DNA from: Candidatus Zixiibacteriota bacterium
Lineage (GTDB): Bacteria; Zixibacteria; MSB-5A5; CAIYYT01
NCBI GenBank assembly: GCA_026397575.1
Contig: JAPLUP010000612.1
Coordinates: forward strand, 1-13,355
DNA length: 13,355 nucleotides
Reading direction: 5' to 3'
In this document: positions 1-7,384 of the stretch, one piece after another
Numbering within the stretch: the stretch's first letter is position 1
How the letters are laid out: every line of letters starts with the position of its first letter
Notes under the pieces: generated by a model
What the model saw: only the letters and a program-made list of their open reading frames with translations
Database searches by the model: none
What the model was told of the DNA's origin: nothing
Translations under genes and position numbers: made by a program

Positions 1-102
1 CATAGGAGTAACACTTTGGATTGCCCTCATACAGGCTTTGTTAGGTTCTGTGACTTCGCGCTTGCGGGGTCACCGGACCTGACTAAAGATCAAAATTCGC
101 AA
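1..102. other. Left-edge spacer downstream of the GT4 gene
   Basis: No gene is supported here. On the minus strand an ATG at 28-30 opens a frame that stays open to the window edge (10 codons, beginning M-R-A-I-Q-S-V-T-P-M), but no Shine-Dalgarno site precedes it, so it is only a possible start of the next gene. An imperfect hairpin at 41-82 is listed separately. Confidence 0.4.
41..82 (-). terminator. Imperfect hairpin after the last gene of the cluster
   Basis: Bases 43-54 and 69-80 are complementary over 12 positions with two interruptions in the minus-strand transcript, and 57-59 can pair with 64-66 inside the loop. The structure begins about 20 bases past the stop codon of the GT4 gene, where a terminator would be expected. 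No U-run follows it on the minus strand, so it is not a canonical intrinsic terminator. It could be a pause or processing site, or chance. Confidence 0.25.
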
Positions 103-1293
103 TCAGGAACGCAAGGCTAATCCTAATGCTTGTTCGTACTGCGCAGCAATCACATCCGGCGAGAAACATTTCTCGGCATCCTTCTTTGCGTTCGTAATCA
201 GTTTGCGATACAACTGCTCGTCTGTAAGAATGCTTCTAATCTGGGCGGCAAGTTGCTCCGCGTTTCCAGGTTCGAAAAGCAGACCTGTCTCACGATCATT
301 GATGATATCAGTGATGCCCCCCGAACGAGCGCCGATCACGGCCGAACCGGAGAGTTGCGCTTCGACCAGCGTCATCCCGAATCCTTCATTGATCGAAGGC
401 AATACGGTAACGCGAGCAGAGGGATAGATTTTCGCCAACTGCGCTTGCGGGACCGGGGCTTTCAACAAGACTCGTTCTTGAAGCGAAGACTTCGCGATCA
501 AGGTTCGTAGTTCGGCCTCCCGTTCTCCCTCGCCGTAGATTTCGCAGACAAAATCGATGTCGTCGTCTCGGAGCATTCCCAGAGCTTTGATGAGAACCTC
601 CAGTTGCTTCTGGTGCGTGAATCGCGCAACCGCGAGTATCAGCGGCGGTATACGTTCGAATACTGGTTGTTTGCCGAACAGGTCGGTTCGCGCCGGCATG
701 GGACAGACCTCGATCTTTGCCGGAGTGGTCAGATCGAGATCCAGCGCTGTCTCTCGCAGATAATTCGACACCACGAATGCTTTGGTTCCCCGCCGATAAA
801 TCAACCTTGCCAGCGACCGCAGCAAACCACTCTTCTTAAGCAGGACGATGTCGGTGTCATGACTCGTAACATATAGCTTCTTGCCACGAAACACGGACAC
901 GAACCAGCCAACGATTCCCGAAGGAAATAGCCACTGCGCAAAAACCACCTCTGGTTTCTCGCGGTTCACCAACTCAACGGCTTTGCAGGCATAGCTAATC
1001 ATAAACAGCAAGAACTTGAGCAGCCCCAGCGGCCGCATCACTTGCTTGTGCATATTGCCTGCATAGGCAAGAGTCTCCGCCCTCGCTGGCGCATAGCGGA
1101 AACGATGGATTTCGAGATAGTCTGCTCTTTCGATTGTCGGCACGCCCGCGAAATGGGGTGCAATCACACAGACAGCAATCTGCCGGGCACGAAATTGCTC
1201 GACCAACTCCTTCAAAAAGGCACCCGCATAGTCGCCTTCCCAGCGCGGGTAATTGTGAGTGAGGACGAGGACTTTTCTATTCTGCCCCATCAT
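103..1293 (-). CDS. GT4-family (GT-B fold) glycosyltransferase
   Basis: Predicted cytoplasmic glycosyltransferase that moves a sugar from a nucleotide-sugar donor onto a glycan or lipid-linked acceptor with retention of configuration, as known for GT4. The 396 residues are the normal family length. The N-terminal Rossmann half starts with K-V-L-V-L-T-H-N-Y-P (residues 7-16), a usual GT4 opening followed by a G-x-F acceptor-side loop (24-26). The C-terminal half carries R224 and K229 of the donor-phosphate site and the E-x7-E motif as E303 and E311 (N-E-G-F-G-M-T-L-V-E), then S-G-G-I-T-D-I-I and E-T-G-L-L-F. There is no signal peptide; a hydrophobic segment near 90-104 is probably membrane-associating. 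The ATG overlaps the preceding GT2 gene by 17 bp and its ribosome site is weak; a second ATG one codon later is equally possible. It is the last gene of the cluster. Donor and acceptor cannot be named from sequence. Confidence 0.93.
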   Translation of the reverse strand: MMGQNRKVLVLTHNYPRWEGDYAGAFLKELVEQFRARQIAVCVIAPHFAGVPTIERADYLEIHRFRYAPARAETLAYAGNMHKQVMRPLGLLKFLLFMISYACKAVELVNREKPEVVFAQWLFPSGIVGWFVSVFRGKKLYVTSHDTDIVLLKKSGLLRSLARLIYRRGTKAFVVSNYLRETALDLDLTTPAKIEVCPMPARTDLFGKQPVFERIPPLILAVARFTHQKQLEVLIKALGMLRDDDIDFVCEIYGEGEREAELRTLIAKSSLQERVLLKAPVPQAQLAKIYPSARVTVLPSINEGFGMTLVEAQLSGSAVIGARSGGITDIINDRETGLLFEPGNAEQLAAQIRSILTDEQLYRKLITNAKKDAEKCFSPDVIAAQYEQALGLALRS

Positions 1294-2683
1294 GGCTATC
1301 TTCGGTCGGCGGTAGTGACGGTGGCGGCAACTCTCTAATCCTTATTGTCGGCACTACTTCCGGAGTCGGAGCCGGTGACTCCGATACCTGAGGCAAAAGC
1401 TGCGTCTGGGCTTCCGGGCGTTCCGTGTGTTCGCGCCGATCGCGGCGTTGATTCGGCCGCCGCGGACGTCTGCCTTGTCGCGGTCCGCCATGATCACCTC
1501 TGTCCGGACGATCGCTTCTATCTGCGCGACCAGATCTGTCCGCGCGATCACCTCTGTCTGGTCGATCGCCTCTATCCGGTCGATCGCCTCGCTCCGGTCG
1601 ATCACCTCGGTCTGGACGATCGCTTCGTTCCGGCCGTTCACTCCGTTCCGGCTGGCTTTTCTCCCGGGAAAAGGGCAACTCCGGCTCGACTTTCTCCTTT
1701 ACACCTCGATGTGACGCTCTGGAGGAGAAGTGTTCCACCTGCTGTGCCAGTTGCTTATTTTGTTCCTTCATTTCTTGCAGCGAATCGCGCAAGTAGACCA
1801 ACGCTTCCGTGATGATGCCCATCACAAACAGAATGAGAGAGGATAATTCTAGCATGATAACCGCATACAGCAGCGGTCGATAGCCGTGCTGCAATGCGAA
1901 GCGCTCATAGAATGCCGCACCGGCGACGATTAGGCCGGCAAGGAAAAATAGCAGGGACCATTTCCCGAACAAGTGCATCGGATCACCGAAAACAGAGACC
2001 TGAAACTTGACGGCGATCAGATCAGTGAAGCCCTTAATGATTCGTGATGACCCCCGAAACTTGCTCTTGCCGGAATGACGTTTGGAAAGGTTGACCGGAA
2101 TCTCCCTAACGATGAAGTCATTCGAGGCCGCAAAAGCTGCCATATAGCGGTGCCAACCCTCGCGCATCGGAGGCATACTCTCGTACACTTCACGCGTGAA
2201 CGCCTTGACCGAGTTCATATCAGTGACTTTGAGCTTTGGGAAGAGCATGCGCGTTAGAATATTGTAAAACCAACTCACCATTTTCTTGCCGTAGGCTCCG
2301 ATTTTCTTGCCGCAAACCATGTCGGTGCCATTCTCGATGGCATCAACCATTCGCGGGATGTCGCGTGGGTGGAACTGCAGATCAGCCGGGTAAAATACCA
2401 GGATATCGCCCCGTGCCGCCGCAAAGCCCTTGTTCAGAGCCGTCGTCAACCCCATTCTCACCCGGTTCTTTACCAGTCGCACATAATGGTAGCGACGCAT
2501 CGCCTCCAGCATCTTGTTCTCGGTTCTGTCGGTTGAGCCGTCGTTGACGAATATGACCTCTGGCTGAAAGTTGCAGCTTCGTAGTGTGTTGTCAAATTCC
2601 GTCATCAACGGCTCGATATTCCCTTCCTCATTGTGGGCCGGGACTATGATCGAAACTTTCGTTCTTTTATTTCGTCCGTTCAT
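1277..2683 (-). CDS. Membrane GT2 polyprenyl-phosphate glycosyltransferase (GtrB/ArnC/DPM1-like) with Arg/Asp-rich repeat tail
   Basis: Likely charges a polyprenyl phosphate with a sugar at the cytoplasmic face of the inner membrane. The GT2 domain spans about residues 8-215: S-I-I-V-P-A-H-N-E-E (11-20), V-N-D-G-S-T-D (46-52), and Y-P-A-D-L-Q (98-103) at the metal-binding position, where the usual first Asp of D-x-D is Pro. Two membrane helices follow (about 242-259 and 271-291), the arrangement known from GtrB/ArnC-type enzymes, then a short coiled-coil-like segment (about 295-318). The odd part is residues 322-468: a disordered tail with repeated R-P-D-R-G-D-like hexapeptides (about 346-398), an Arg-rich stretch (401-417) and a Pro-rich end. 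The family normally stops shortly after the second helix. The start ATG overlaps the stop of the upstream GT-C gene (ATGA) and has a G-G-A-A-A-G ribosome site 9 bases upstream. The tail is predicted to be cytoplasmic; its role is unknown. Confidence 0.93.
   Translation of the reverse strand: MNGRNKRTKVSIIVPAHNEEGNIEPLMTEFDNTLRSCNFQPEVIFVNDGSTDRTENKMLEAMRRYHYVRLVKNRVRMGLTTALNKGFAAARGDILVFYPADLQFHPRDIPRMVDAIENGTDMVCGKKIGAYGKKMVSWFYNILTRMLFPKLKVTDMNSVKAFTREVYESMPPMREGWHRYMAAFAASNDFIVREIPVNLSKRHSGKSKFRGSSRIIKGFTDLIAVKFQVSVFGDPMHLFGKWSLLFFLAGLIVAGAAFYERFALQHGYRPLLYAVIMLELSSLILFVMGIITEALVYLRDSLQEMKEQNKQLAQQVEHFSSRASHRGVKEKVEPELPFSREKSQPERSERPERSDRPDRGDRPERGDRPDRGDRPDRGDRADRSGRADRSDRPDRGDHGGPRQGRRPRRPNQRRDRREHTERPEAQTQLLPQVSESPAPTPEVVPTIRIRELPPPSLPPTEDSHDGAE
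1500..1643. repeat. Eight tandem 18-bp units encoding an R/D hexapeptide repeat
   Basis: Aligned by eye, eight consecutive 18-bp units fill this span, most resembling C-T-G-T-C-C-G-G-T-C-G-A-T-C-G-C-C-T on the plus strand. Four units contain the palindrome CGATCG and others GATCAC. Each unit encodes a six-residue block (R-P-D-R-G-D, R-P-E-R-G-D, R-A-D-R-S-G and similar) in the minus-strand GT2 gene. The unit length is a multiple of three, so copy gain or loss would keep the frame. The repeat also keeps other frames on both strands open, which produces spurious ORFs. Confidence 0.92.
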
Positions 2684-4875
2684 CGCTTGCGTCTTTCCAA
2701 TCCTTTAATCGTTTCTGCCAGGTTCTTGTCTTGCGAGTACAAGTTCCGGGCGATTTTGTAACATACCAGCGCCGAGTCGAGATTGCCGCCCGTGCCGCCG
2801 GGTGTCTCCATTGCCATGAAGCAGTTGCCCAAATTGAAGGCGCTAAGCCCGTCTCCGGGAGAGAACTGCTGCACCTTGCGATAGAGATCGAGCGCCTCAG
2901 CGAACTTGTTCTGCGAATAGAGGGCATCCGCTGCGTACAGGTTTGCCGAGTAGTTGGGCGTGCCGCTACCTAAAAAGCGTTGCAAATACACAACGGCGGA
3001 GTCATTGTTGCGCTCACTGATAAACGCCTGCGCGCGTTCGAAATCCGACGGCACGTATTGTCTCGCCTGTGTGTTTTCGGTCACACCGCTGACACGATAC
3101 AGGCGCACCGGAAAACCGCGAATGATGTAACGAGTGATGAGAATCGCGCGGCTCATCACATCCCGGTAATCTGCGCGGGCTTGCTTGTCGTTCCCTTCGT
3201 CCATCGCCAGATGCGTTATCGGATACTTGGAAAACAACTCCTTGTCGACCCGCTTGATGGTGAACATGTGGATCAGACTGCCGAAGTGGTTTTCCTGCGT
3301 CAATGCGGGACCGTAGGGGCCGGTGATGACGGCACCCTGATTGAGAATCGTGGCCAGATCGCGGTCGGCTGTCAGGAGGGAATACTGACGGCGCCCACTC
3401 CAGTCCGTGAACTTGACGACGTCGAAAATGACCAGGAACAGCACCAGCGCGACTGACATCGCAGCTCCAATCGACACCGTCTTGCGCGAAATGCGTTTCA
3501 TGGCTCGCTGGAGCAGGGCGAACAATGCACCGACCACGAGCAGGACGAACGCGTACGGCAGCGGGCCTTTCCTAATGGAGTCGACTGTGCTTCCGCTACC
3601 GGAGGAAGCCAGCCAGAGCAAAACCAGCGACAGCAGAGGCAACAGCCAGATCGCCCCGAATACAAGTGCATACGCAGGACTTCGCTGGGCATCGCGATCA
3701 ACTGTCTTGCCTTTCGGATTTGCCGCGCCTGGTCGTCGCAGGTAGTCGAACGCGTAGGCAAGGGCCACGCCAGCCATTGCCATCGCCGGAAACATGAAGA
3801 TGGTCTGGTAGCGCAACGGTCGGTAGTTCCACGGGAACAATGTGACATAGCCAACCGCAAACCAGAGCATCAGGACAACCCAACCCACGTTGAACTCGCC
3901 AAATAGCCGCTTACCGGTTCGCTTTCCCACGAACCAAGTCAGTACGCCGGCGCCAAACAAGTACGCGAGGATGGTCACTACCGGCATCTTGAGGAAGAAA
4001 TCGTGCTCCCACAGAAGTGAGATGTACTGCCACACGAAATCATTGACCGAATCAAATGCCTTGGGTGTGCCATACAGTCCGACTGCCTGCTCAGCCAGAT
4101 AGCTCGAGACCTGCCCCTGTGCCGGCAAATAGACAAACAGCAGCCAGGAGAACAGTCCCACTGCATAGCCGGCGTAGAAGTAAATCGCCGACCTGACCAG
4201 TGCCGCGCGATTCTCCTCCTCGTTCAGATACAGAAGCCCCCAGACGACCGCGAAAACTCCCAGCATGGAAACAGCAATCATCTTTCCGTAAAATGCGGCC
4301 ACGGCGCAGGCGAGGCCCGATACCGCCAGATATAGCCAGTGTGCCTTCCGCTTGGAGAAGAGATAGACCGAAGCACACAGCCAGAAGTTCTGCGATGCTT
4401 CCAGAAAGGGTGTTCGGCCAAACCAAATCAAGATGAAGTCGAACGATGCGATGATGGCGAAGAACAACGCACCAATCCGCGATCCGTAATTCTTGATTGC
4501 CAGCGCTAAGAGCAAGATCGACGCCAGATTGAAAATCACGCCGACGGCATTCCCTTGCGCCCGTCCGGTTCCCGCAATCGTAAAGACAATTACTGCCAAA
4601 AGATTCTGGCTTGTCTGCGCCCACTGGCTATAACTGGGATCGCCATAGGGATTGCCGTTACCATGATCAACCGAGTTCTCGGCGAAGTACATATACTGTG
4701 GGGGGTCGGTCGAAAAATCCTGTGATCTGGTGATTCCCATCGGTGGATCAGCGGTCAGGTAGACAACCCGAAACACCAGCGCAATCAGGAGAATGATACC
4801 GAGTATCAGGTAGAATGATCTGCTCGCAACTGTGGCGCTAACTCCGTCGGCCAACTGCTCCAAACGATTTTTCAC
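2680..4875 (-). CDS. GT-C fold glycosyltransferase (GT39/ArnT-like) with C-terminal TPR domain
   Basis: Predicted multi-pass inner-membrane enzyme that transfers a sugar from a polyprenyl-phosphate donor to an acceptor on the periplasmic side, as known for GT39/PMT-like proteins. It has 731 residues. A first membrane helix (21-40) is followed by a periplasmic loop with D-F-S-T-D-P-P-Q-Y-M-Y-F-A-E (53-66), the position of the acidic catalytic residue in this fold, and G-R-T-P-F-L-E-A (153-160), a typical second-loop motif. About ten more hydrophobic helices run to residue 487. A soluble region (490-600) precedes TPR-like helices (about 608-715; clearest at 645-674, A-A-D-A-L-Y-S-Q-N-K-F-A-E-A-L-D-L-Y). 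The GTG start has an A-G-G-A site 7 bases upstream; 53 bp separate it from the preceding GT2. Its stop overlaps the next GT2 start, so the two are probably made together, with the GT2 making the lipid-linked donor. GC is high here (about 59% in lines I counted). Confidence 0.9.
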   Translation of the reverse strand: MKNRLEQLADGVSATVASRSFYLILGIILLIALVFRVVYLTADPPMGITRSQDFSTDPPQYMYFAENSVDHGNGNPYGDPSYSQWAQTSQNLLAVIVFTIAGTGRAQGNAVGVIFNLASILLLALAIKNYGSRIGALFFAIIASFDFILIWFGRTPFLEASQNFWLCASVYLFSKRKAHWLYLAVSGLACAVAAFYGKMIAVSMLGVFAVVWGLLYLNEEENRAALVRSAIYFYAGYAVGLFSWLLFVYLPAQGQVSSYLAEQAVGLYGTPKAFDSVNDFVWQYISLLWEHDFFLKMPVVTILAYLFGAGVLTWFVGKRTGKRLFGEFNVGWVVLMLWFAVGYVTLFPWNYRPLRYQTIFMFPAMAMAGVALAYAFDYLRRPGAANPKGKTVDRDAQRSPAYALVFGAIWLLPLLSLVLLWLASSGSGSTVDSIRKGPLPYAFVLLVVGALFALLQRAMKRISRKTVSIGAAMSVALVLFLVIFDVVKFTDWSGRRQYSLLTADRDLATILNQGAVITGPYGPALTQENHFGSLIHMFTIKRVDKELFSKYPITHLAMDEGNDKQARADYRDVMSRAILITRYIIRGFPVRLYRVSGVTENTQARQYVPSDFERAQAFISERNNDSAVVYLQRFLGSGTPNYSANLYAADALYSQNKFAEALDLYRKVQQFSPGDGLSAFNLGNCFMAMETPGGTGGNLDSALVCYKIARNLYSQDKNLAETIKGLERRKR

Positions 4876-4928
4876 ATGTTAGTCCTGGTCATTTTCAATG
4901 CAAAACCTGATCTGTCCGCCTGCTGCAA

Positions 4929-5624
4929 CTACTTCGACGCCTTTAACCTGTATTTCAGCAGAGTCCAGATGGCTACTACACCATCCCACGCCTTGATCTT
5001 CTTCCCGTGCTCACGGTCGCGGGGAGTGTACGAAATCGGTATCTCCTTGATCTTGACTCCCTTCCGCAAGACCTTCGCTGTTATCTCGGGACAGAACTCG
5101 AATCCCGTGGATTCAAGTTTCACCGATTTGAGAAGTTTCGCGTCAAACACTTTGTAACAGGTCGGTTCATCTGTCAGTTGGGTGCCGAACAGCAAATTCG
5201 TAGCTATGGTAACCAACTGCCCGCCGAGATAGAACAAGTAACTCGAATGCTTGGCGTGCGATAACTCGCGCGATCCATAGACGACCGACGTTTCTCCGCT
5301 GATGATCGGCTCGATCAATTTCTGATAATCGTTCGGATCGTATTCAAGATCGGCGTCTTGAACCAAGACAATGTCTCCAGTAGACTTCTCGATACCATAG
5401 CGTACGGCGGAGCCTTTGCCGCCGTTTTCCTTGCGGTAATAGAACACTTCCGCTGAGCCTTCATAGAGCTTCATCAGCTGACTTGTCGAATCGACTGATC
5501 CGTCATCAATGACCACAACCTCTCGTTCTATCCCATCTCCCAACGGAGCTTGAAGCACCCTCTTAAGTATCGCCATGATAGTGTTTTCTTCATTGTACGT
5601 GGGAATAATAACAGACAATTTCAT
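4929..5624 (-). CDS. Soluble GT2 dolichol/polyprenyl-phosphate sugar synthase (DPM1-like)
   Basis: Likely transfers a hexose from a nucleotide sugar to a polyprenyl phosphate at the cytoplasmic face, the reaction known for DPM1-type GT2 enzymes. It has 231 residues, the short form without membrane helices. Motifs are intact: S-V-I-I-P-T-Y-N-E-E (4-13), V-I-D-D-G-S-V-D (38-45), G-G-K-G-S-A-V-R-Y-G (68-77), the metal-binding D90-A-D92 in Q-D-A-D-L-E-Y-D-P, and the C-terminal R-D-R-E-H-G-K-K-I-K-A-W-D-G (202-215) that this subfamily shares. The ATG lies one base past the stop of the upstream membrane protein; a GGGGAG purine run sits 12 bases before it, somewhat far. With two DPM1-related enzymes in one cluster (this and the large membrane GT2), two different lipid-linked sugars, or a division of labour, are possible. 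The specific sugar is not readable. Confidence 0.93.
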   Translation of the reverse strand: MKLSVIIPTYNEENTIMAILKRVLQAPLGDGIEREVVVIDDGSVDSTSQLMKLYEGSAEVFYYRKENGGKGSAVRYGIEKSTGDIVLVQDADLEYDPNDYQKLIEPIISGETSVVYGSRELSHAKHSSYLFYLGGQLVTIATNLLFGTQLTDEPTCYKVFDAKLLKSVKLESTGFEFCPEITAKVLRKGVKIKEIPISYTPRDREHGKKIKAWDGVVAIWTLLKYRLKASK

Positions 5625-5625
5625 T

Positions 5626-6681
5626 TTAGATACCCGCTCCCCTTTTCGTTTGAATCTTGGCCTTTAGCTGCTGGTCATAAATATCCTTGTAAGTCACGTA
5701 TGCCATCCACGGAACAAAATTCAGCAGATATCTTCCGTTTGACGCATTTTGCATATATGATTGCCCCAGAAAGATCATACCTGTCGATAGCACTATCAGC
5801 ATTGGCGCCCATTGCGTTTTTATCACAGTTCTGGCGGTAAGTATAAAAGCCTTCATGAACTTCCACGAAACAATCACTGCGGGTATCAGCAAGAACCAAA
5901 CCCAAAAATACTGTTCAATTCCATAATTGAACCACAACGATATAAATGCCTGATTTATTGGTTCTGACACTTTTGCAAACGTGTCGAACGTTCTGTCAAC
6001 GTGAGAATGCCCGCTTATGAATAGCGGCATCCTATCAATCACAATCACCGCCGCTACTATCAATGCAATCATCGCCGCTGCCGCTGATAACGAATGAAGC
6101 ACTGTTATCTGTTTCCACCCTGTTCTCCACCATCGCCAAACTAAATGCCCAAATAGGATCGCACTTATGAACAATCCTTCTACTCGTAAATTCGCGGAAA
6201 TAGCGATCAACAGTAACAGTAGGAAATCGTTCTTCTTGTCATAGGCATAAACCATCATCAACACTATGGAATAGACCCAGCAATCCCCTCCCACTTTGGA
6301 TACCGCTATAGCTGATGCAGGTAATACCGCTAAGAACAGAAATGGCAACCACATCGAATATCGGTAACATACGGTGGCGAATATCGTCAACGCTAACATT
6401 GATATCAGCACGGATAGCCACCGTGCTTCCGTTGTCGTTGAACAAAGTGTGGCATTGACATAATAGTACAACGGATTATTAGATGCCTGATACGTTTGCT
6501 TTCCCGTATACCACTGCTCCGAATGATTCAACGGATGCCCAGTGTCCTTGACTTCCTGGATGTATCTCCAGTGTGCTGTCTCATCCCCTATCTCAGGAAC
6601 TATAGGAACCGAGTAAACAAATATCAATTTCAGTACCATAGACAGGACAAGAACTATCCAGTACCTTTTGCTCATTTTCAT
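5626..6681 (-). CDS. Polytopic membrane protein, DUF2142/GT-C-like, putative glycosyltransferase
   Basis: The 351 residues are mostly membrane helices. The layout after helix 1 resembles GT-C and DUF2142 proteins: an acidic loop G-D-E-T-A-H-W (32-38, with D33 and E34 at the putative catalytic position), then S-N-N-P-L-Y-Y-Y (68-75), S-K-V-G-G-D-C-W (128-135), and a late N-G-R-Y-L-L-N-F-V-P-W (315-325). These motifs suggest a periplasmic sugar transferase using a lipid-linked donor, but the call rests on pattern memory and is tentative. It is shorter than the 450-550 residues usual for such enzymes, though both ends look natural. The ATG overlaps the methyltransferase stop (ATGA), with G-G-A-G 10 bases upstream. 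GC is only about 44% over the gene by my line counts, against about 59% for the other membrane enzyme in this cluster, so separate acquisition is possible. It could alternatively be a flippase- or polymerase-like protein. Confidence 0.8.
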   Translation of the reverse strand: MKMSKRYWIVLVLSMVLKLIFVYSVPIVPEIGDETAHWRYIQEVKDTGHPLNHSEQWYTGKQTYQASNNPLYYYVNATLCSTTTEARWLSVLISMLALTIFATVCYRYSMWLPFLFLAVLPASAIAVSKVGGDCWVYSIVLMMVYAYDKKNDFLLLLLIAISANLRVEGLFISAILFGHLVWRWWRTGWKQITVLHSLSAAAAMIALIVAAVIVIDRMPLFISGHSHVDRTFDTFAKVSEPINQAFISLWFNYGIEQYFWVWFLLIPAVIVSWKFMKAFILTARTVIKTQWAPMLIVLSTGMIFLGQSYMQNASNGRYLLNFVPWMAYVTYKDIYDQQLKAKIQTKRGAGI

Positions 6682-7376
6682 TTTTCAAAAACTCCAATCA
6701 ACGAGATGCCGATACGGTTACACAAGATGTTGTTTTCGACGAATTTCAGCATCGGGGTGAGAACATTGAAAATCCCGGCAGATATCTCGCCGACTTTGGG
6801 CCGTCCGAAGACGTTGCCGCGCACGTACCACCCGGGTATCGCCAGCACATTGAAGTAGCTGATGTGTTTGGCGGTAAAGCCCTCCTCTGCCATTGCCCTA
6901 ATCCACTCATTCTTTACATACCGGCGGTAATGCCCCACCTTGTTGTCAATAATATTGAACAAGCACTCATGGGCAGGGACAAGAAATACCAAACGACCTT
7001 TGTCCCGCAAACGCTCGCGCAGAGATGATAGCAGGACATGATCGAACTTCGGGTCGACATGCTCCATTACGTTCAGAGCAATACAACAGTCGAATTGCTT
7101 CATTCCGCGTTCCTTCAGCAACGTCTCTGTGAATTCCTTCCAGCTTTCAGCGCTGCCAAGGTCAAGCCGGAGGCAACCGGGAATCCGCGGATTGATGTCT
7201 GACAAGACAACGTGTTCTTTTCCGAACGTCTCCTCCAGCCGCCGCGAGTATGTCCCCACTCCACTGCCGATCTCCAGGATGTCACCGTAAAGATGAGGCA
7301 AAACGCGGGAGAACATCCAGTCATTGAATTTGGGTGCGTTATCGAGGCTCTTGAGATTGTATTCTGCAATGTCCAC
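6678..7376 (-). CDS. Class I SAM-dependent methyltransferase
   Basis: A 232-residue cytoplasmic enzyme with a Rossmann methyltransferase core. SAM motif I is L-E-I-G-S-G-V-G-T-Y-S (34-44), an acidic residue closes strand 2 (D60), and L-N-V-M-E-H-V (101-107) is motif IV with the usual E-H pair. G-H-Y-R-R-Y (148-153) is a signature I associate with methyltransferases in glycan and glycosyltransferase clusters. The C-terminal region (about 175-230) is hydrophobic in places and may touch the membrane. It may methylate a sugar or lipid-linked intermediate; the substrate is not determinable. The start is GTG, with A-G-G-A at 7381-7384 and a 4-base spacer. That ribosome site overlaps the stop codon of the preceding small gene, implying coupled translation. 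The stop overlaps the next start by 4 bp. Confidence 0.9.
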   Translation of the reverse strand: MDIAEYNLKSLDNAPKFNDWMFSRVLPHLYGDILEIGSGVGTYSRRLEETFGKEHVVLSDINPRIPGCLRLDLGSAESWKEFTETLLKERGMKQFDCCIALNVMEHVDPKFDHVLLSSLRERLRDKGRLVFLVPAHECLFNIIDNKVGHYRRYVKNEWIRAMAEEGFTAKHISYFNVLAIPGWYVRGNVFGRPKVGEISAGIFNVLTPMLKFVENNILCNRIGISLIGVFEK

Positions 7377-7380
7377 TTGT

Positions 7381-7384
7381 TCCT
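7381..7384 (-). promoter_or_regulatory. Ribosome-binding site of the methyltransferase, overlapping the upstream stop codon
   Basis: The minus strand reads TAGGAACAAGTG: AGGA sits 4 bases before the GTG start and shares bases with the TAG stop of the small membrane-protein gene. This fixes the GTG as start and suggests translational coupling. Confidence 0.6.

Noticed and set aside
1..30. Start of a further minus-strand gene at the ATG at 28-30
   Set aside because: Only ten codons are visible and no ribosome site precedes it; it cannot be told from chance.
1500..1643. CRISPR-like array
   Set aside because: Units of 18 bp are directly adjacent with no spacers and are translated as part of a protein.
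1345..1812. Plus-strand 155-codon frame and minus-strand 95-codon frame across the 18-bp repeats
   Set aside because: Their repetitive translations come from the same minisatellite read in other frames; the frame joined to GT2 catalytic motifs is the coding one.
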